DNA from: Slackia sp.
Lineage (GTDB): Bacteria; Actinomycetota; Coriobacteriia; Anaerosomatales; Anaerosomataceae
DNA: 64,000 bases
Direction of reading: 5' to 3'
Assembly: GCA_020725885.1 (NCBI GenBank)
Contig: DYEA01000017.1
Coordinates: forward strand, 62,001 to 126,000
In this document: positions 1 through 13,155 of the stretch, piece by piece
How positions within the stretch are numbered: position 1 is the stretch's first letter
Layout: each line of letters begins with the position of its first letter
Made by a program: the position numbers and the translations under genes
The notes under the pieces: generated by a model
Databases searched by the model: none
Told to the model about the DNA's origin: nothing
Seen by the model: only the letters and a program-made list of their open reading frames with translations

Positions 1-107
1 GCGCAGTTTGGTCCCTGGATCAGAAGCCACGTCTTACCCCCAGGACAGCGGGCGACTGCTACTAGAATCGGCCTCTTGGGCGGCTCGCTCAAGCGCTCTC
101 AAGGGCG
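1..107. other. Window edge, no gene seen
   Basis: This short stretch lies downstream of the HNH nuclease gene. I see no convincing reading frame, tRNA fold or terminator with a T-tract in it. It probably holds the 3' end of the restriction operon transcript and the start of whatever lies to the left. Confidence 0.4.
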
Positions 108-1082
108 TCAACCTCGCCAAACGGTTCCCGCGTGCCATTCGAGCAGCGAACGGTCTGGCTGCATGGCGAGCTCTGACGGCAAGTGGATGCGCTGCTTGTC
201 GAGCGCGTAGTAGCTCCGGCCGTTGTGGAAGTCCTCGTAGAGGGCCTCGCTCACGCGGAATCGGTAGTCCGGCGTGACCGTCACGTAGCCAGTATCGAAG
301 AGCCGGTGGATGTCGCTGCGGAGCGCGAGGCCGTTGCGCACGTCGTGCGGACCGCCGTCCGCGAACGGCCGGATGTGCGCGGCCTCCAGGACGGGCAGCG
401 AGTGCTCTTGCGTGACGGCGCACGCGCGTTCGTACGCGTCGAGCACGGCGATGCGGAACGCCCCCTGGCCGAGCCGCGGGGCGACGAGGGTGGGCGGGCC
501 GTAGCGCTCGCCTCTAGGCTCGATTCCGACCAGCGAGGGTTGAGCGCTTGCGGCGGACTGGGCGGCCGCGGTCAGCATCGCCGCCCGCTCGCGGCACTCC
601 ACGAAGATGCGTCGCCCCTCGCCCGATGAGAGGACTTCGGTGCGGCCGGAAACGATGTTCTGATGCCAGTCGGCAGGCTCGCGAACCCACAGGCTCTCAG
701 GGAAGAACGCTGGCTGAGTGACGATGATGCAGCCGATCTCGAAGTCGCTGGCGCGACCGGTGTCGTCGTGACCCATCCGGCGACGGTACATGAGCAGGCG
801 TTCGACCATCGCATCCAGCGACTCGGCACCGTTCTCGACGCCGAATGCGTCCCACGCGAGCCACGCTGGAAGGATGCTGAAGCGCGCGAACCAGCCGAAA
901 CCGGCGATCGCGTTGTGCGGGTGCTTGAGGCGGAAAAAGAAGGGTTCTCCAGGCGAGAGGGCTTTGAACGTCGCGCGGTCAGACGGCCGCCAGAAGTTCA
1001 CCTCGTCGAGCGGCGCCTCCTGGGCGCGCCGTGCCAAAAATCGATACCAGTCGTAGTCGGTGTTGGCGACGAAACCGCGCAT
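108..1082 (-). CDS. HNH endonuclease (restriction-type)
   Basis: A 324-residue protein with a C-terminal HNH nuclease fold. The metal-site pattern is visible as Cys221, the AAHIRPF stretch with His236, Asn250 in RNGL and His259 in SDIHRLFD, which fits the HNH_2 type found in putative restriction endonucleases. The N-terminal 150 residues (RPSDRATFKALSPGEPFFF onward) look like the PUA/ASCH-like beta domain that often precedes such HNH domains; this part is inferred from resemblance only. It starts 9 nt after the hsdR stop and is the last gene of the restriction operon, so it is probably co-transcribed with hsdR. It could be an independent modification-dependent nuclease or an auxiliary defence gene. 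Its target is unknown. Confidence 0.8.
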   Translation of the reverse strand: MRGFVANTDYDWYRFLARRAQEAPLDEVNFWRPSDRATFKALSPGEPFFFRLKHPHNAIAGFGWFARFSILPAWLAWDAFGVENGAESLDAMVERLLMYRRRMGHDDTGRASDFEIGCIIVTQPAFFPESLWVREPADWHQNIVSGRTEVLSSGEGRRIFVECRERAAMLTAAAQSAASAQPSLVGIEPRGERYGPPTLVAPRLGQGAFRIAVLDAYERACAVTQEHSLPVLEAAHIRPFADGGPHDVRNGLALRSDIHRLFDTGYVTVTPDYRFRVSEALYEDFHNGRSYYALDKQRIHLPSELAMQPDRSLLEWHAGTVWRG

Positions 1083-1091
1083 GGAGGCGCC

Positions 1092-4222
<3,131 letters not shown>

Positions 4223-4226
<4 letters not shown>

Positions 4227-5299
4227 GGCTGCAACCCGCCCTTACCTGCCTTGTACTTCTCCCAGATCACCTCGGCACTCTCTTGGGCGAGCGCCTCCGT
4301 GATTACCTCGGCTGCCTTAGGCGAGTACCTCTTAAAGACGGACTTGCCGATTCGTATCTCTTTGTAGCAATCGGGTCGGCTGCGTAATCCAAGGTAGTCC
4401 ACAATCGCTACGGTCTTCGGCAATGTCAGGCCGACCTTCTCCGCCAGCTGCTTTGCTCCGAGGCTGTAGTATCCCAGCTCATCAACACGCTTCACCGCAA
4501 CAACCGAGGCCCCTGGAGTTCCCTCTCGCACTAACTGAATCGGTATGCCTTCTTTCTTGGATAACCGTAGGGACACGGTTGGTCCCGAGCCATCCGCTGT
4601 GATTTCTACAGCCGCCGCACCTGGGAACACTTCAGTCCACTCTTTGTCTTCGGCGAGGGCTCGACCAAGGCGCCTGAGTTCGCCATCACTTGGCTGTCCT
4701 TTGTTGCCTTGAATAGTGGAGTCCAGAATCGCTAGGGGCCGAAGACGAGCTAGCGCCTCGACGTGCCTGCGGCGTCCGGGTTCAAGGAGTTTCCTGACCT
4801 CTGCCAGCTCTGTGTCGAACAGGGTTGCGATGTCCGTTGGAGGGGTGGTCGAAACGGGCAGGACGCGAGTGGGCAGATAGGAAGCAAGTTCCTGATTGAA
4901 GACGCTCTTCAATAGGTCTCGGAAAAGGGTCACGCCAGACTGCATGTGGACGTACAGCTGACCCTCCGAGATATCTAGCAGATGATGTTGTGCGGCATCG
5001 CGCAGCCCGTTAATCGTCTGTAGAACGAGTGCTTGCTCCTCGCTGAGATACTTGATCTTCCCGTCGCTCAGGCTGCGCCGCACGCATGCATCGAACCCGA
5101 TGGTCTCCTTCGCCTTCCGGTCGCGGATGCGCCCGCCTCGATGGAGGATTGCCGCCTTCATCAGCATCTCAAAACTGTGATCAAGAAGAATCAGTGCGCC
5201 GGTGACGCGGCCGCGGTCGTGAGGCCGATTGAAGAGCTCGATTGACAACAAGAGCGCGTCGCATGCCTTCTCAAGTAGTAGCCGCGCCTCACGCTTCAT
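4223..5299 (-). CDS. DUF3644-like protein in the restriction operon
   Basis: A 358-residue protein with no recognised catalytic motif. The N-terminal half ([16 protein letters not shown], then [18 protein letters not shown] and later [12 protein letters not shown]) has the helical, HEPN-like look of DUF3644 proteins, which occur in defence operons. The RDAAQHH stretch near residue 105 resembles an HEPN-type R-x4-6-H ribonuclease site, but I cannot establish that. The C-terminal part ([16 protein letters not shown]) looks like a winged-helix segment. The gene overlaps hsdS by 11 nt upstream and hsdR by 4 nt downstream, so it is embedded in the translation-coupled operon. By eye the stretch is less GC-rich than the chromosome around it, which fits acquisition by transfer. 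Its role is unknown; an abortive-infection or regulatory function is possible. Confidence 0.6.
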
Positions 5300-6578
5300 A
5301 CTGCTGCGCTCCCACCAGTCTTTCGGCCTGTTTCACTGGCAGTTCGCCGGAGATTAGTTTCGGCAACAATCCGTCGCGAATGGAGCAAGCAATTTCAGAC
5401 TCGCGCTGCAGAAGCAAAATCCGGTTCAACAATCCTCCGGCGTGATTCTCGAACGATTGCGCAATGTGCTGAGTCGGTACGACGACGCCGATACTCATCA
5501 CTGACTTTGGCTGCGCGCGCTGATGACTCTTCGAAGTTCCCGTCACGAGCGACTGCATCGTCTCCCTAAAGGCTGACTGCACCAGCAGCAAGTACAGCCA
5601 TGCACGCCCGCAGGGCTTGATGGGCTTCAGGACCATGAACTCGGTAGAACAGATTGCCGGGGATCCAGGGCTGACATCGGGCACCCAGACCCGTTCGATT
5701 TCGGGATTAAGTTTCGACAGAAGTACGCTCCCTGGTTCGACGCCGAACTTGCTGCTCTTGATTGCCTTCCCAAGTTCACTTACGGGTTGTCTACCTGCGT
5801 CGTAGGCCGGGATGCTGTAGTGCAGGAACACCGTGTCTGGCTCAGTCTGTGGGTGTATCTGCGTGCGAACCTGTGTACAGACTTGGCTCAAAGGCGCAAC
5901 TCCCCACCCCTCGGGAATCGGGCCGAGCTCGGAGTCGACGAGGCGGTCGGGGAAGAGGTCGTAGAGGTGCGCGGGCAGGCCGGGGAGCGACTCGCCGCGG
6001 CGCCAGCGGCCGTCCATCTTCGCGCGCACGGGCTCGAAGTCGACGAACCACGCCTTGAACAGCGCCCGCGCCATCTCCTCGAGCGTGCGCGCCATACGGC
6101 GGTTGAGCTCGATCTTGTCGTCGAGCGTGCCGAGGACGTGGGCGATGGCGCGCCTGTCAGATGCGTGCTGCGGGTATGGAACCGTGATTCGATTCAAGTT
6201 GGACTGAGAGAGCTTCGCTTGAACAGACCCACTCATATACGGTCGCACGCGAATTGTCTGAAGCGCGTAGTAGAGATACCGCGTCTCTTCGTCATTAGCA
6301 CCGCGAAGCACGTGTGCGTGATTGTTGACCCAGAACCGACCATTCACCAGCTGCACAAACGGCATGCCGTCCGGTCGTTCGACTGAACCGTCCTCAGCTA
6401 CTAGTAAGTGCAGGCCCTCAAAGAGGTAGTCATCGACGTAGTCGATGACGCCGGTAGCGCCGTAGTAGGGATAAGGCCCATAGCGCCGCTTTCTTTCTCT
6501 CGAAGAAAGCGGAATACGTCTAGAATCTAAGTTCTCGACCAGCTCGCCGAGAGGTTTTGTGGCCCACTCACTGGCCAT
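5289..6578 (-). CDS. hsdS: Type I restriction enzyme, specificity subunit
   Basis: HsdS carries two target-recognition domains that choose the DNA site for both methylation and cleavage. The 429-residue product shows the usual layout: a first recognition domain (LGELVENLD...YGATGVIDYVDDY), a first conserved helix (IAHVLGTLDDKIELNRRMARTLEEMARAL), a second recognition domain beginning near GWGVAPLSQV, and a closing helix. I chose the ATG at 6578 because GAGGAG lies about 8 nt upstream; an in-frame TTG at 6593 is less likely. The region is visibly AT-richer than its neighbours, as is common for exchanged specificity subunits. The gene follows fic and overlaps the DUF3644-like gene. Confidence 0.95.
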   Translation of the reverse strand: MASEWATKPLGELVENLDSRRIPLSSRERKRRYGPYPYYGATGVIDYVDDYLFEGLHLLVAEDGSVERPDGMPFVQLVNGRFWVNNHAHVLRGANDEETRYLYYALQTIRVRPYMSGSVQAKLSQSNLNRITVPYPQHASDRRAIAHVLGTLDDKIELNRRMARTLEEMARALFKAWFVDFEPVRAKMDGRWRRGESLPGLPAHLYDLFPDRLVDSELGPIPEGWGVAPLSQVCTQVRTQIHPQTEPDTVFLHYSIPAYDAGRQPVSELGKAIKSSKFGVEPGSVLLSKLNPEIERVWVPDVSPGSPAICSTEFMVLKPIKPCGRAWLYLLLVQSAFRETMQSLVTGTSKSHQRAQPKSVMSIGVVVPTQHIAQSFENHAGGLLNRILLLQRESEIACSIRDGLLPKLISGELPVKQAERLVGAQQYEA

Positions 6579-6634
6579 ACCCGCGCTCCTCAAGTCCTTG
6601 CGTTGCCACGTGAAGACTCAAGCTGCGCCCCATG

Positions 6635-7828
6635 TCATGCTCCCTCAAGCGCATCCGCCTCCGGTTCGGCATCCGCGAACAGCCGCAGGTACGGGTCGAA
6701 CCGGAACCGCCGATTCCTTGCGTAGCCCGTGATCTCGCGCAGCAGCCCGATGTCGGTCAGGCGGTCGATGATCTGATACGCAGCTGGCGGCGTGACAACC
6801 AGCCACTCGCGAACCGTCGCCGCTGTGACGATGGGCTGATCGAACAGCCGGTCCATCACGCGGTGCCCGTTGCCCGCTGCTCGGCCGAGACGTTCGGTGA
6901 TCAATGTCCGGTACTTCTCGCGCATGGTAAGGATTGCTGCCGCCGTGCTGGTGGCCTCCGACCCGACTTCGGCGACGCCGCGCAGGAAGAACTCGAGCCA
7001 GCCTTCCCAATCGCCGGTATCCCGGATGCTCTGAAGACGCTCGTAGTACTCGGCGCGATGACGCTTGAAGAAGTGCGACAGGTAGAGGACAGGGCGAGTA
7101 AGCCGCCCGCGTTCTGTCAGCAGGAAGGTGATCAGGAGGCGGCCGATGCGGCCGTTGCCGTCGAGGAACGGGTGGATCGTCTCGAACTGGGCGTGCGCGA
7201 GTCCCACCTGCACGAGCACCGGCAGCTGCGTTTCGGAGTGCAGAAACCGCTCCAGATCTGCAAGTGCTTGCGGCACCTCGTCGGGGGGCGGCGGTACGAA
7301 GGTCGCTTCTGCAAGCGTGCAGCCGCCAGGCCCGATCCAGTTCTGGCTGGTGCGCAGCTCGCCTGGCGCGAGCTTGCCGCCGCGAACCCCGCGCATGAGC
7401 TCCGCGTGGATTTCGCGAATCAGCCGCGTCGAAATCGGGAGCTCCTTGAGTCGGGCAAGCCCGTAGTTCATCGCCCGCACGTAGTTGATGACCTCTCCGA
7501 CATCGGAGGGGGTGCTCGGGTCGAGCAAACGCGCTTCGGCTGCGAGCACGTCTTGGAGCGAACTCTGGGTTCCCTCGATCTGACTGGAGAGAACCGCCTC
7601 CTTGCGAACGTACATCGCCACGAACAGGTCGGGGTTCGGCAGCGTGAGGATCGCGCCGTCGAGCCGCCCGAGCGCGTAGTCCGCCTCCGAGAGCCGGTCA
7701 TGCAGCACGCCGGACAGGTCGACCGGCGGATGTGGTGGTAGCGGCTCAGGGATGAACGCCCGGTAGCCCGTCGGCTGCCGAACGTAGCGGCCAGCCCGCC
7801 CCGCCATGTTGTTCGCTGCATTCATCAT
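6635..7828 (-). CDS. Fic family protein with C-terminal winged helix
   Basis: Fic enzymes transfer AMP or another nucleotide moiety onto target proteins. The active-site loop HPFLDGNGRIGR is complete at residues 219-230. An inhibitory-helix motif, SSQIEG, sits at 81-86 with the Glu that normally blocks ATP, so the protein is probably self-inhibited. Residues about 330-397 (TAATVREWLVVTPPAAYQIIDRLTDIGLL) look like a winged helix-turn-helix DNA-binding domain. The gene lies between hsdM and hsdS in the type I operon, starts at an ATG with an overlapping second ATG, and is preceded by a long inverted repeat that its own HTH domain might bind. The target is unknown; a toxin-like or regulatory role in restriction is inference. 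Confidence 0.92.
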   Translation of the reverse strand: MMNAANNMAGRAGRYVRQPTGYRAFIPEPLPPHPPVDLSGVLHDRLSEADYALGRLDGAILTLPNPDLFVAMYVRKEAVLSSQIEGTQSSLQDVLAAEARLLDPSTPSDVGEVINYVRAMNYGLARLKELPISTRLIREIHAELMRGVRGGKLAPGELRTSQNWIGPGGCTLAEATFVPPPPDEVPQALADLERFLHSETQLPVLVQVGLAHAQFETIHPFLDGNGRIGRLLITFLLTERGRLTRPVLYLSHFFKRHRAEYYERLQSIRDTGDWEGWLEFFLRGVAEVGSEATSTAAAILTMREKYRTLITERLGRAAGNGHRVMDRLFDQPIVTAATVREWLVVTPPAAYQIIDRLTDIGLLREITGYARNRRFRFDPYLRLFADAEPEADALEGA

Positions 7829-7846
7829 GCAAGCAACCTATCTTCC

Positions 7847-7940
7847 ATGTTCAATGCTGCGTATATGATACGGCAAGTGAGCTTGTATATTAAACGCAGC
7901 ATTGAACATAGATGCTGTCTGCCTCCATATTCAATGCAGC
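7847..7940. promoter_or_regulatory. Inverted-repeat operator candidate before fic
   Basis: Two perfect 16-bp arms, 7847-7862 (ATGTTCAATGCTGCGT) and 7894-7909 (its reverse complement), flank a 31-bp AT-rich spacer. A third, imperfect half-site (ATATTCAATGCAGC, 7927-7940) follows in the same orientation as the left arm, just past the hsdM stop. The dyad fills the gap between hsdM and fic. The spacer on the minus strand contains promoter-like TATCAT and TTAATA elements. The large loop and lack of a T-tract argue against a terminator. Binding by the Fic winged-helix domain is an inference. Confidence 0.6.
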
Positions 7941-7941
7941 C

Positions 7942-9489
<1,548 letters not shown>

Positions 9490-9557
9490 GAGCTACCTCC
9501 TGAGACCAAGGTCATAGCGAATTCTAGGCGTAGTCTCTGCAGGCGCGAGACATGGAG

Positions 9558-10148
9558 TCACCGTGTCATCGTGATGCTCTCGATAGCAGTCCGGGCTCGT
9601 TTGATCTCATCGGCTATCGGTTTCAGGTGCTCCAGAGACTTTGCGATCTTCTGCCCTGTCTCATCTGGCACCAGCTCACGGTCGCGTCGCGTGCTCTGAT
9701 CGAACACCAGGACTGAACGCACATCGTGCTTTCCGCCGAGCGAGTCTGCGCATTGTCCTGCTAGCTCAATGCTGCATTCCTGTTCGTGGAGCTCCTGCAG
9801 CGATAGATGATGTTCCTGCTCCCGAAGCGGAAACAGCAGCGTGCGGCTCTCGCCGGGTCGGAGAATAGGGCAGTGCCAGGTGGTCTCGTCTAGGACCTCG
9901 GAGGCGCCAGTTCTGCATGTAGCTCGCACATGGATGCTGATTGCTGGCCCCGGTCCAACGTTTTCGATTCTGGTTAGAGCTGTTGTCCCAAGAATCTCGG
10001 CATCAAGCTGCAGGCTAGGCCTTGATATTTCGCGTCGCGCGTCGCGCATTTCGCGAACCATGGCGTACGTTAGCCATGCGTACCAGGCCGTGATAACGAC
10101 TAGAAGAAGACTGCCAACGAGACTCGCTGTGAACAGTACGTCCTGCAT
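9558..10148 (-). CDS. Membrane-anchored protein of unknown function
   Basis: I do not recognise this 196-residue protein. A single N-terminal membrane helix (LVGSLLLVVITAWYAWLTYAM, residues about 9-30) is followed by a charged helix (VREMRDARREISRP) and a beta-rich soluble part with an IENVGPGPAISIHV stretch that looks like a small immunoglobulin-like or CARDB-like fold. ATG 10148 is chosen over TTG 10151 because a GGGGGTGA ribosome site fits either and ATG is the better codon. It sits between the restriction operon and the lipid genes, on the same strand as both neighbours. Its composition is less GC-rich than the genes to its left, so it may have arrived with the restriction island. Confidence 0.7.
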   Translation of the reverse strand: MQDVLFTASLVGSLLLVVITAWYAWLTYAMVREMRDARREISRPSLQLDAEILGTTALTRIENVGPGPAISIHVRATCRTGASEVLDETTWHCPILRPGESRTLLFPLREQEHHLSLQELHEQECSIELAGQCADSLGGKHDVRSVLVFDQSTRRDRELVPDETGQKIAKSLEHLKPIADEIKRARTAIESITMTR

Positions 10149-10195
10149 CAAGTCTCACCCCCCGGCTCCAGTATCTGCGCGCGGCCGCCCGCCCC

Positions 10196-11392
10196 TCACA
10201 GCCTCAGATCCCAGATCCGCCACGTCTTGTAGCGGTGGCCGCCCATGAACTCGCTCGCGCGCAAGATGAGCTCGTTGTGCTCGAGCAGCATCGACACGTC
10301 GCAGTGCGTGTAGCCCTTCGAGACCGCGTACGCGTGCACTTCCTCGAACAAAAGCGCATCGGCGCCGAGCCGCCGGTTGCCGGGCACGATGCCGAAGAAC
10401 ATCAGCCGCACGCGCGGGATCTTGCGCCGCATCGCGAGCAGCCGGGCGATGCGCACGTAGTCCGAGTCGCCGTACCACTTCCAGCGCGGCTTGAGCGCCC
10501 AGTTCGGGTCTGGGAACGCGCCGAGCACCGCCACCGGCTCGCCGTTGCGGTATGCGAACCGCACGAGCCCCGGGTCGATGATCGGCTTGAGCGCCTCAGT
10601 GAGCATGTCGGCCTCCCACTCGGTGATCGGCAGGAAGCCCCAGTTGTTCGCCCACGCCTTGTTGTAGATGTCGATGACGAGGCGCACCTCGTCGCCGAAC
10701 CGCGACATGTCGACCGGCCGCGTCTCGATCTCGCCCTTCGCGCGCACTGCCTGCGCGATGCGGTGCAGCCGGTCGGTCACGGGCTGCGTCAGGTCGATCA
10801 TGTACGCGTGGTAGTCCATCGCCTTCGTAAAGCCGTAGCCCTCGATCAGGTCGCGGTAGTACGGCGGGTTGTGGGTGAGCTCCACGACCGGGTCGGTGTC
10901 GAACCCGTCGATCAAGCACGCCTGCCGCTCGTGCGTGGCGTTCGAGTACTCGCCCGGACCGCGCAGCGTGTCAGCGCCGCGCGCCTCCGCCCACGCGCGC
11001 ACCGCATCGAAGAGCGCGTTCGCGACGGTCTGGTCGTTCACGCACTCGAAGAACCCGAAGAACGCGTACTTGCCGTAGTAGTACTCGTTGAAGCGGTGGT
11101 TGATCGCCCCGGAGATGCGTCCGACCGGCTCCTTCCCGCGGTACGCCAAGAAGTGCGTGACCTCGGCGGTGCGGTGATACGGGTGCTCCGGCGTGAGCAG
11201 CCCGGTGACGCCGAGGACCTTGTTGCCGAGCAGGTCGGCGTCCAGCTGCGGCGTCCAGTGGGGGTCGCCGTGGTAGTGCTTCCAGTGGAACGCCACGAAG
11301 TCCTTGATGCGCGGGTCGCCGAGCGGGATCTCGACGATGCGGACGGGATCCGCGGTGCCGGCGGCGCTGCCAGCGGGTGCGGGCTCAGGCAT
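10196..11392 (-). CDS. GNAT-fold N-acyltransferase (YghO-like family)
   Basis: A 398-residue protein of a widespread GNAT-related family with a central signature GPGEYSNATHE...CLIDGFDTDP...NPPYYRDLIEGYGF. The family is usually called an uncharacterised N-acetyltransferase. Bacterial ceramide synthase has been described as GNAT-related, but whether this protein is an orthologue is a guess based on context, since a serine-palmitoyltransferase-like gene lies 4 kb away. ATG 11392 is chosen because GGAGG lies about 9 nt upstream; the in-frame start at 11449 has no such site. The gene is divergent from the acyltransferase, CDP-alcohol transferase and patatin genes, sharing a 108-bp control region. 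No signal peptide is seen, so it is probably cytoplasmic. Confidence 0.75.
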   Translation of the reverse strand: MPEPAPAGSAAGTADPVRIVEIPLGDPRIKDFVAFHWKHYHGDPHWTPQLDADLLGNKVLGVTGLLTPEHPYHRTAEVTHFLAYRGKEPVGRISGAINHRFNEYYYGKYAFFGFFECVNDQTVANALFDAVRAWAEARGADTLRGPGEYSNATHERQACLIDGFDTDPVVELTHNPPYYRDLIEGYGFTKAMDYHAYMIDLTQPVTDRLHRIAQAVRAKGEIETRPVDMSRFGDEVRLVIDIYNKAWANNWGFLPITEWEADMLTEALKPIIDPGLVRFAYRNGEPVAVLGAFPDPNWALKPRWKWYGDSDYVRIARLLAMRRKIPRVRLMFFGIVPGNRRLGADALLFEEVHAYAVSKGYTHCDVSMLLEHNELILRASEFMGGHRYKTWRIWDLRL

Positions 11393-11500
11393 GCGGGGCG
11401 CCTCCTTCGTCAGCCACCTGACTGCACAAGGGTAGCACTGTCGTCCCACCCCCTGCTGCTACACTGTATCGGGCGTGCAAGACTCACGAGGTGAGACTGC
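11393..11500. promoter_or_regulatory. Divergent promoter region, GNAT / acyltransferase genes
   Basis: This 108-bp gap separates two divergent genes. On the plus strand a TGCTACACT element (TACACT near 11460) looks like an extended -10 ahead of the acyltransferase ATG, which has an AGGTGA ribosome site. No good -35 is visible, which is common when the -10 is extended. The minus-strand promoter for the GNAT gene is not obvious. Confidence 0.35.
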
Positions 11501-12376
11501 ATGGACTTCGAATCGCTCGCGAACAGCAGGCTCGGCATCGGCATGGCGCTCTCGGCCAGCCGGGCGATGCCGCGTGCAGCCGGCTACGCGCTCGCGCAGC
11601 GCGTCGCCCGCCGCGTGGCGAAGGACCGCATGCTGCCGATGACGCGCGCGATCCGCGCGAACCAGTGGGTCGTCTCGGGCCGGACGCTCACGTCCGCCGA
11701 GCTCGACCAAGCCGCGTTCCAGGTGCTCGCCAACTCCGGCCGCTTCCTGTTCGATCTGTTCCACCTGCCGGAAGGTCCCGACGCCATCTTCCGGCTCGTC
11801 AAGCGCGACGAGGTCTTCGAGCGGATGCTTGCGATGAGCGCGCACGGTCCGCTCGTCGTGGCGGGCATCCACCTCGGCAACTTCGACCTCGTCGGCCGTG
11901 CGCTCGCGTACTCAGGCTGGCGGCCGCAGGTGCTTTCGGTGCCCGACCCGAACGGCGCGTACGAGCAGCAGAACGAGATGCGCCGCCAGGCCGGCTTCGA
12001 CATCACGCCGGTGTCGGTGTCGGCGCTCGCGAAGGCGGCGCGGCGGCTCAAAGACGGCGGCGTGGTCGTGACCGGCCTCGACCGTCCGATCCCCGAGCCC
12101 GAGGCGCGGGTGCGCTTCTTCGGCGAGCCCGCGCCGCTGCCGCTTCTGCACGTGCGGCTCGCGATGCGCGCGAACGCTCCCGTCGTCGTGGCCTCGGCGC
12201 CGCTCGACGACGACGGCCGCTACCGGCTCGAGATCTCCGAGCCGGTCCCGATGGAAGGCGACGACGCGGTCGCCAACGCCGAGCGCGTCGCCGCCGAAGC
12301 CGAGCGCATGATCGCCGCGCGGCCGCGCCAGTGGGCGATGCCGCACGCCGTATGGCCGCACGTGGAGGCGCCGTAG
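11501..12376 (+). CDS. Lysophospholipid acyltransferase (LpxL/PatA-like)
   Basis: This 291-residue enzyme belongs to the lauroyl/myristoyl acyltransferase family that includes LpxL and mycobacterial PIM acyltransferase. The HX4D catalytic motif is visible as HLGNFD near residue 124, followed by a GVVVTGLDRPIPEP segment that matches the conserved second block. It would transfer a fatty acyl chain to a membrane lipid at the cytoplasmic face. LpxL itself is unlikely in a Gram-positive lineage, so a PIM-type or other glycolipid or aminolipid acceptor is more probable. It is the first gene of a plus-strand run with a CDP-alcohol transferase and a patatin, which supports a lipid-modifying operon. 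Confidence 0.85.
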   Translation: MDFESLANSRLGIGMALSASRAMPRAAGYALAQRVARRVAKDRMLPMTRAIRANQWVVSGRTLTSAELDQAAFQVLANSGRFLFDLFHLPEGPDAIFRLVKRDEVFERMLAMSAHGPLVVAGIHLGNFDLVGRALAYSGWRPQVLSVPDPNGAYEQQNEMRRQAGFDITPVSVSALAKAARRLKDGGVVVTGLDRPIPEPEARVRFFGEPAPLPLLHVRLAMRANAPVVVASAPLDDDGRYRLEISEPVPMEGDDAVANAERVAAEAERMIAARPRQWAMPHAVWPHVEAP

Positions 12377-12419
12377 CGCCGCAACCCGACCGAAGCCCCG
12401 ACGGCCCGAAAGGAACCCC

Positions 12420-13088
12420 ATGCCCGACATCGCCAAGCACACCCGCCAGCACGACATGCTGCTCGGCCCGCTCGAGCGCCCCGCGCTGCAGTGGCTGGCG
12501 GCGCGCATGCCCGCGTGGGTGACGCCGGACGTGCTCACCGGCATCGGCGTGGCAGCCTCGGTCATGATCTTCGCGGGCTACTGGCTCACGAACGCAAGCC
12601 CATGGTGGCTGCTCTTCGTCAACCTCGGGTTCGTCGTCAACTGGTTCGGCGATTCGCTCGACGGCACGCTCGCGCGCTACCGCAAGATCGAGCGGCCGAA
12701 GTTCGGCTTCTACATCGACCACACCGTGGACGCCGTCGCCGAGTTCCTGACCATCATCGGCATCGGCCTGTCGCCGTACCTGCGGCTTGACGTGGCGGCC
12801 TTCGCGCTCATCGGCTATCTGCTCGTGAGCGTGCACGTCTACATCCGCACGGCCGTCGAGGGCGTCTTCAAGATCTCGTACGGGCGCATCGGCCCGACCG
12901 AGATGCGCGTCATCATCATGCTGGTAAACACCGCGATCTTGATCTGGCAGCCGTTCTTCTTGCGCGAGGTCGCGTGGGGCTTGAAGCCGTTCGACTTCGT
13001 CGGCATCGTGCTTGCGGCGGCCATGGGGGCGGTGTTCCTGGGCTCGTCGTGGAGCGCCGCGGTGCGGCTCGCCAAGGAGGGGAAGTGA
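12420..13088 (+). CDS. CDP-alcohol phosphatidyltransferase
   Basis: Integral membrane enzyme of 222 residues that joins a CDP-activated lipid to a small alcohol such as inositol phosphate, glycerol phosphate or serine. The family signature D-x2-DG-x2-AR-x8-G-x3-D-x3-D is readable as DSLDGTLARY, then GFYIDHTVD. About six hydrophobic segments follow the usual pattern. The alcohol cannot be read from the sequence. The gene begins 43 nt after the acyltransferase stop and precedes the patatin gene, so the three are probably one operon. In Bacteroides, enzymes of this family attach inositol phosphate to sphingolipids, which is relevant given the SPT-like gene nearby, but that link is inference. Confidence 0.9.
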   Translation: MPDIAKHTRQHDMLLGPLERPALQWLAARMPAWVTPDVLTGIGVAASVMIFAGYWLTNASPWWLLFVNLGFVVNWFGDSLDGTLARYRKIERPKFGFYIDHTVDAVAEFLTIIGIGLSPYLRLDVAAFALIGYLLVSVHVYIRTAVEGVFKISYGRIGPTEMRVIIMLVNTAILIWQPFFLREVAWGLKPFDFVGIVLAAAMGAVFLGSSWSAAVRLAKEGK

Positions 13089-13155
13089 CGGCGCGGCCCG
13101 CCCAGGCGGCGCCGAGCGGCCAGGCGCGCGAGCGCGTGGCGGGAAGGCGGCAGCG

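Noticed and set aside
1-107. Possible tRNA-like stretch at the left edge
   Set aside because: No cloverleaf with an acceptor stem, TTC loop and anticodon arm can be drawn.
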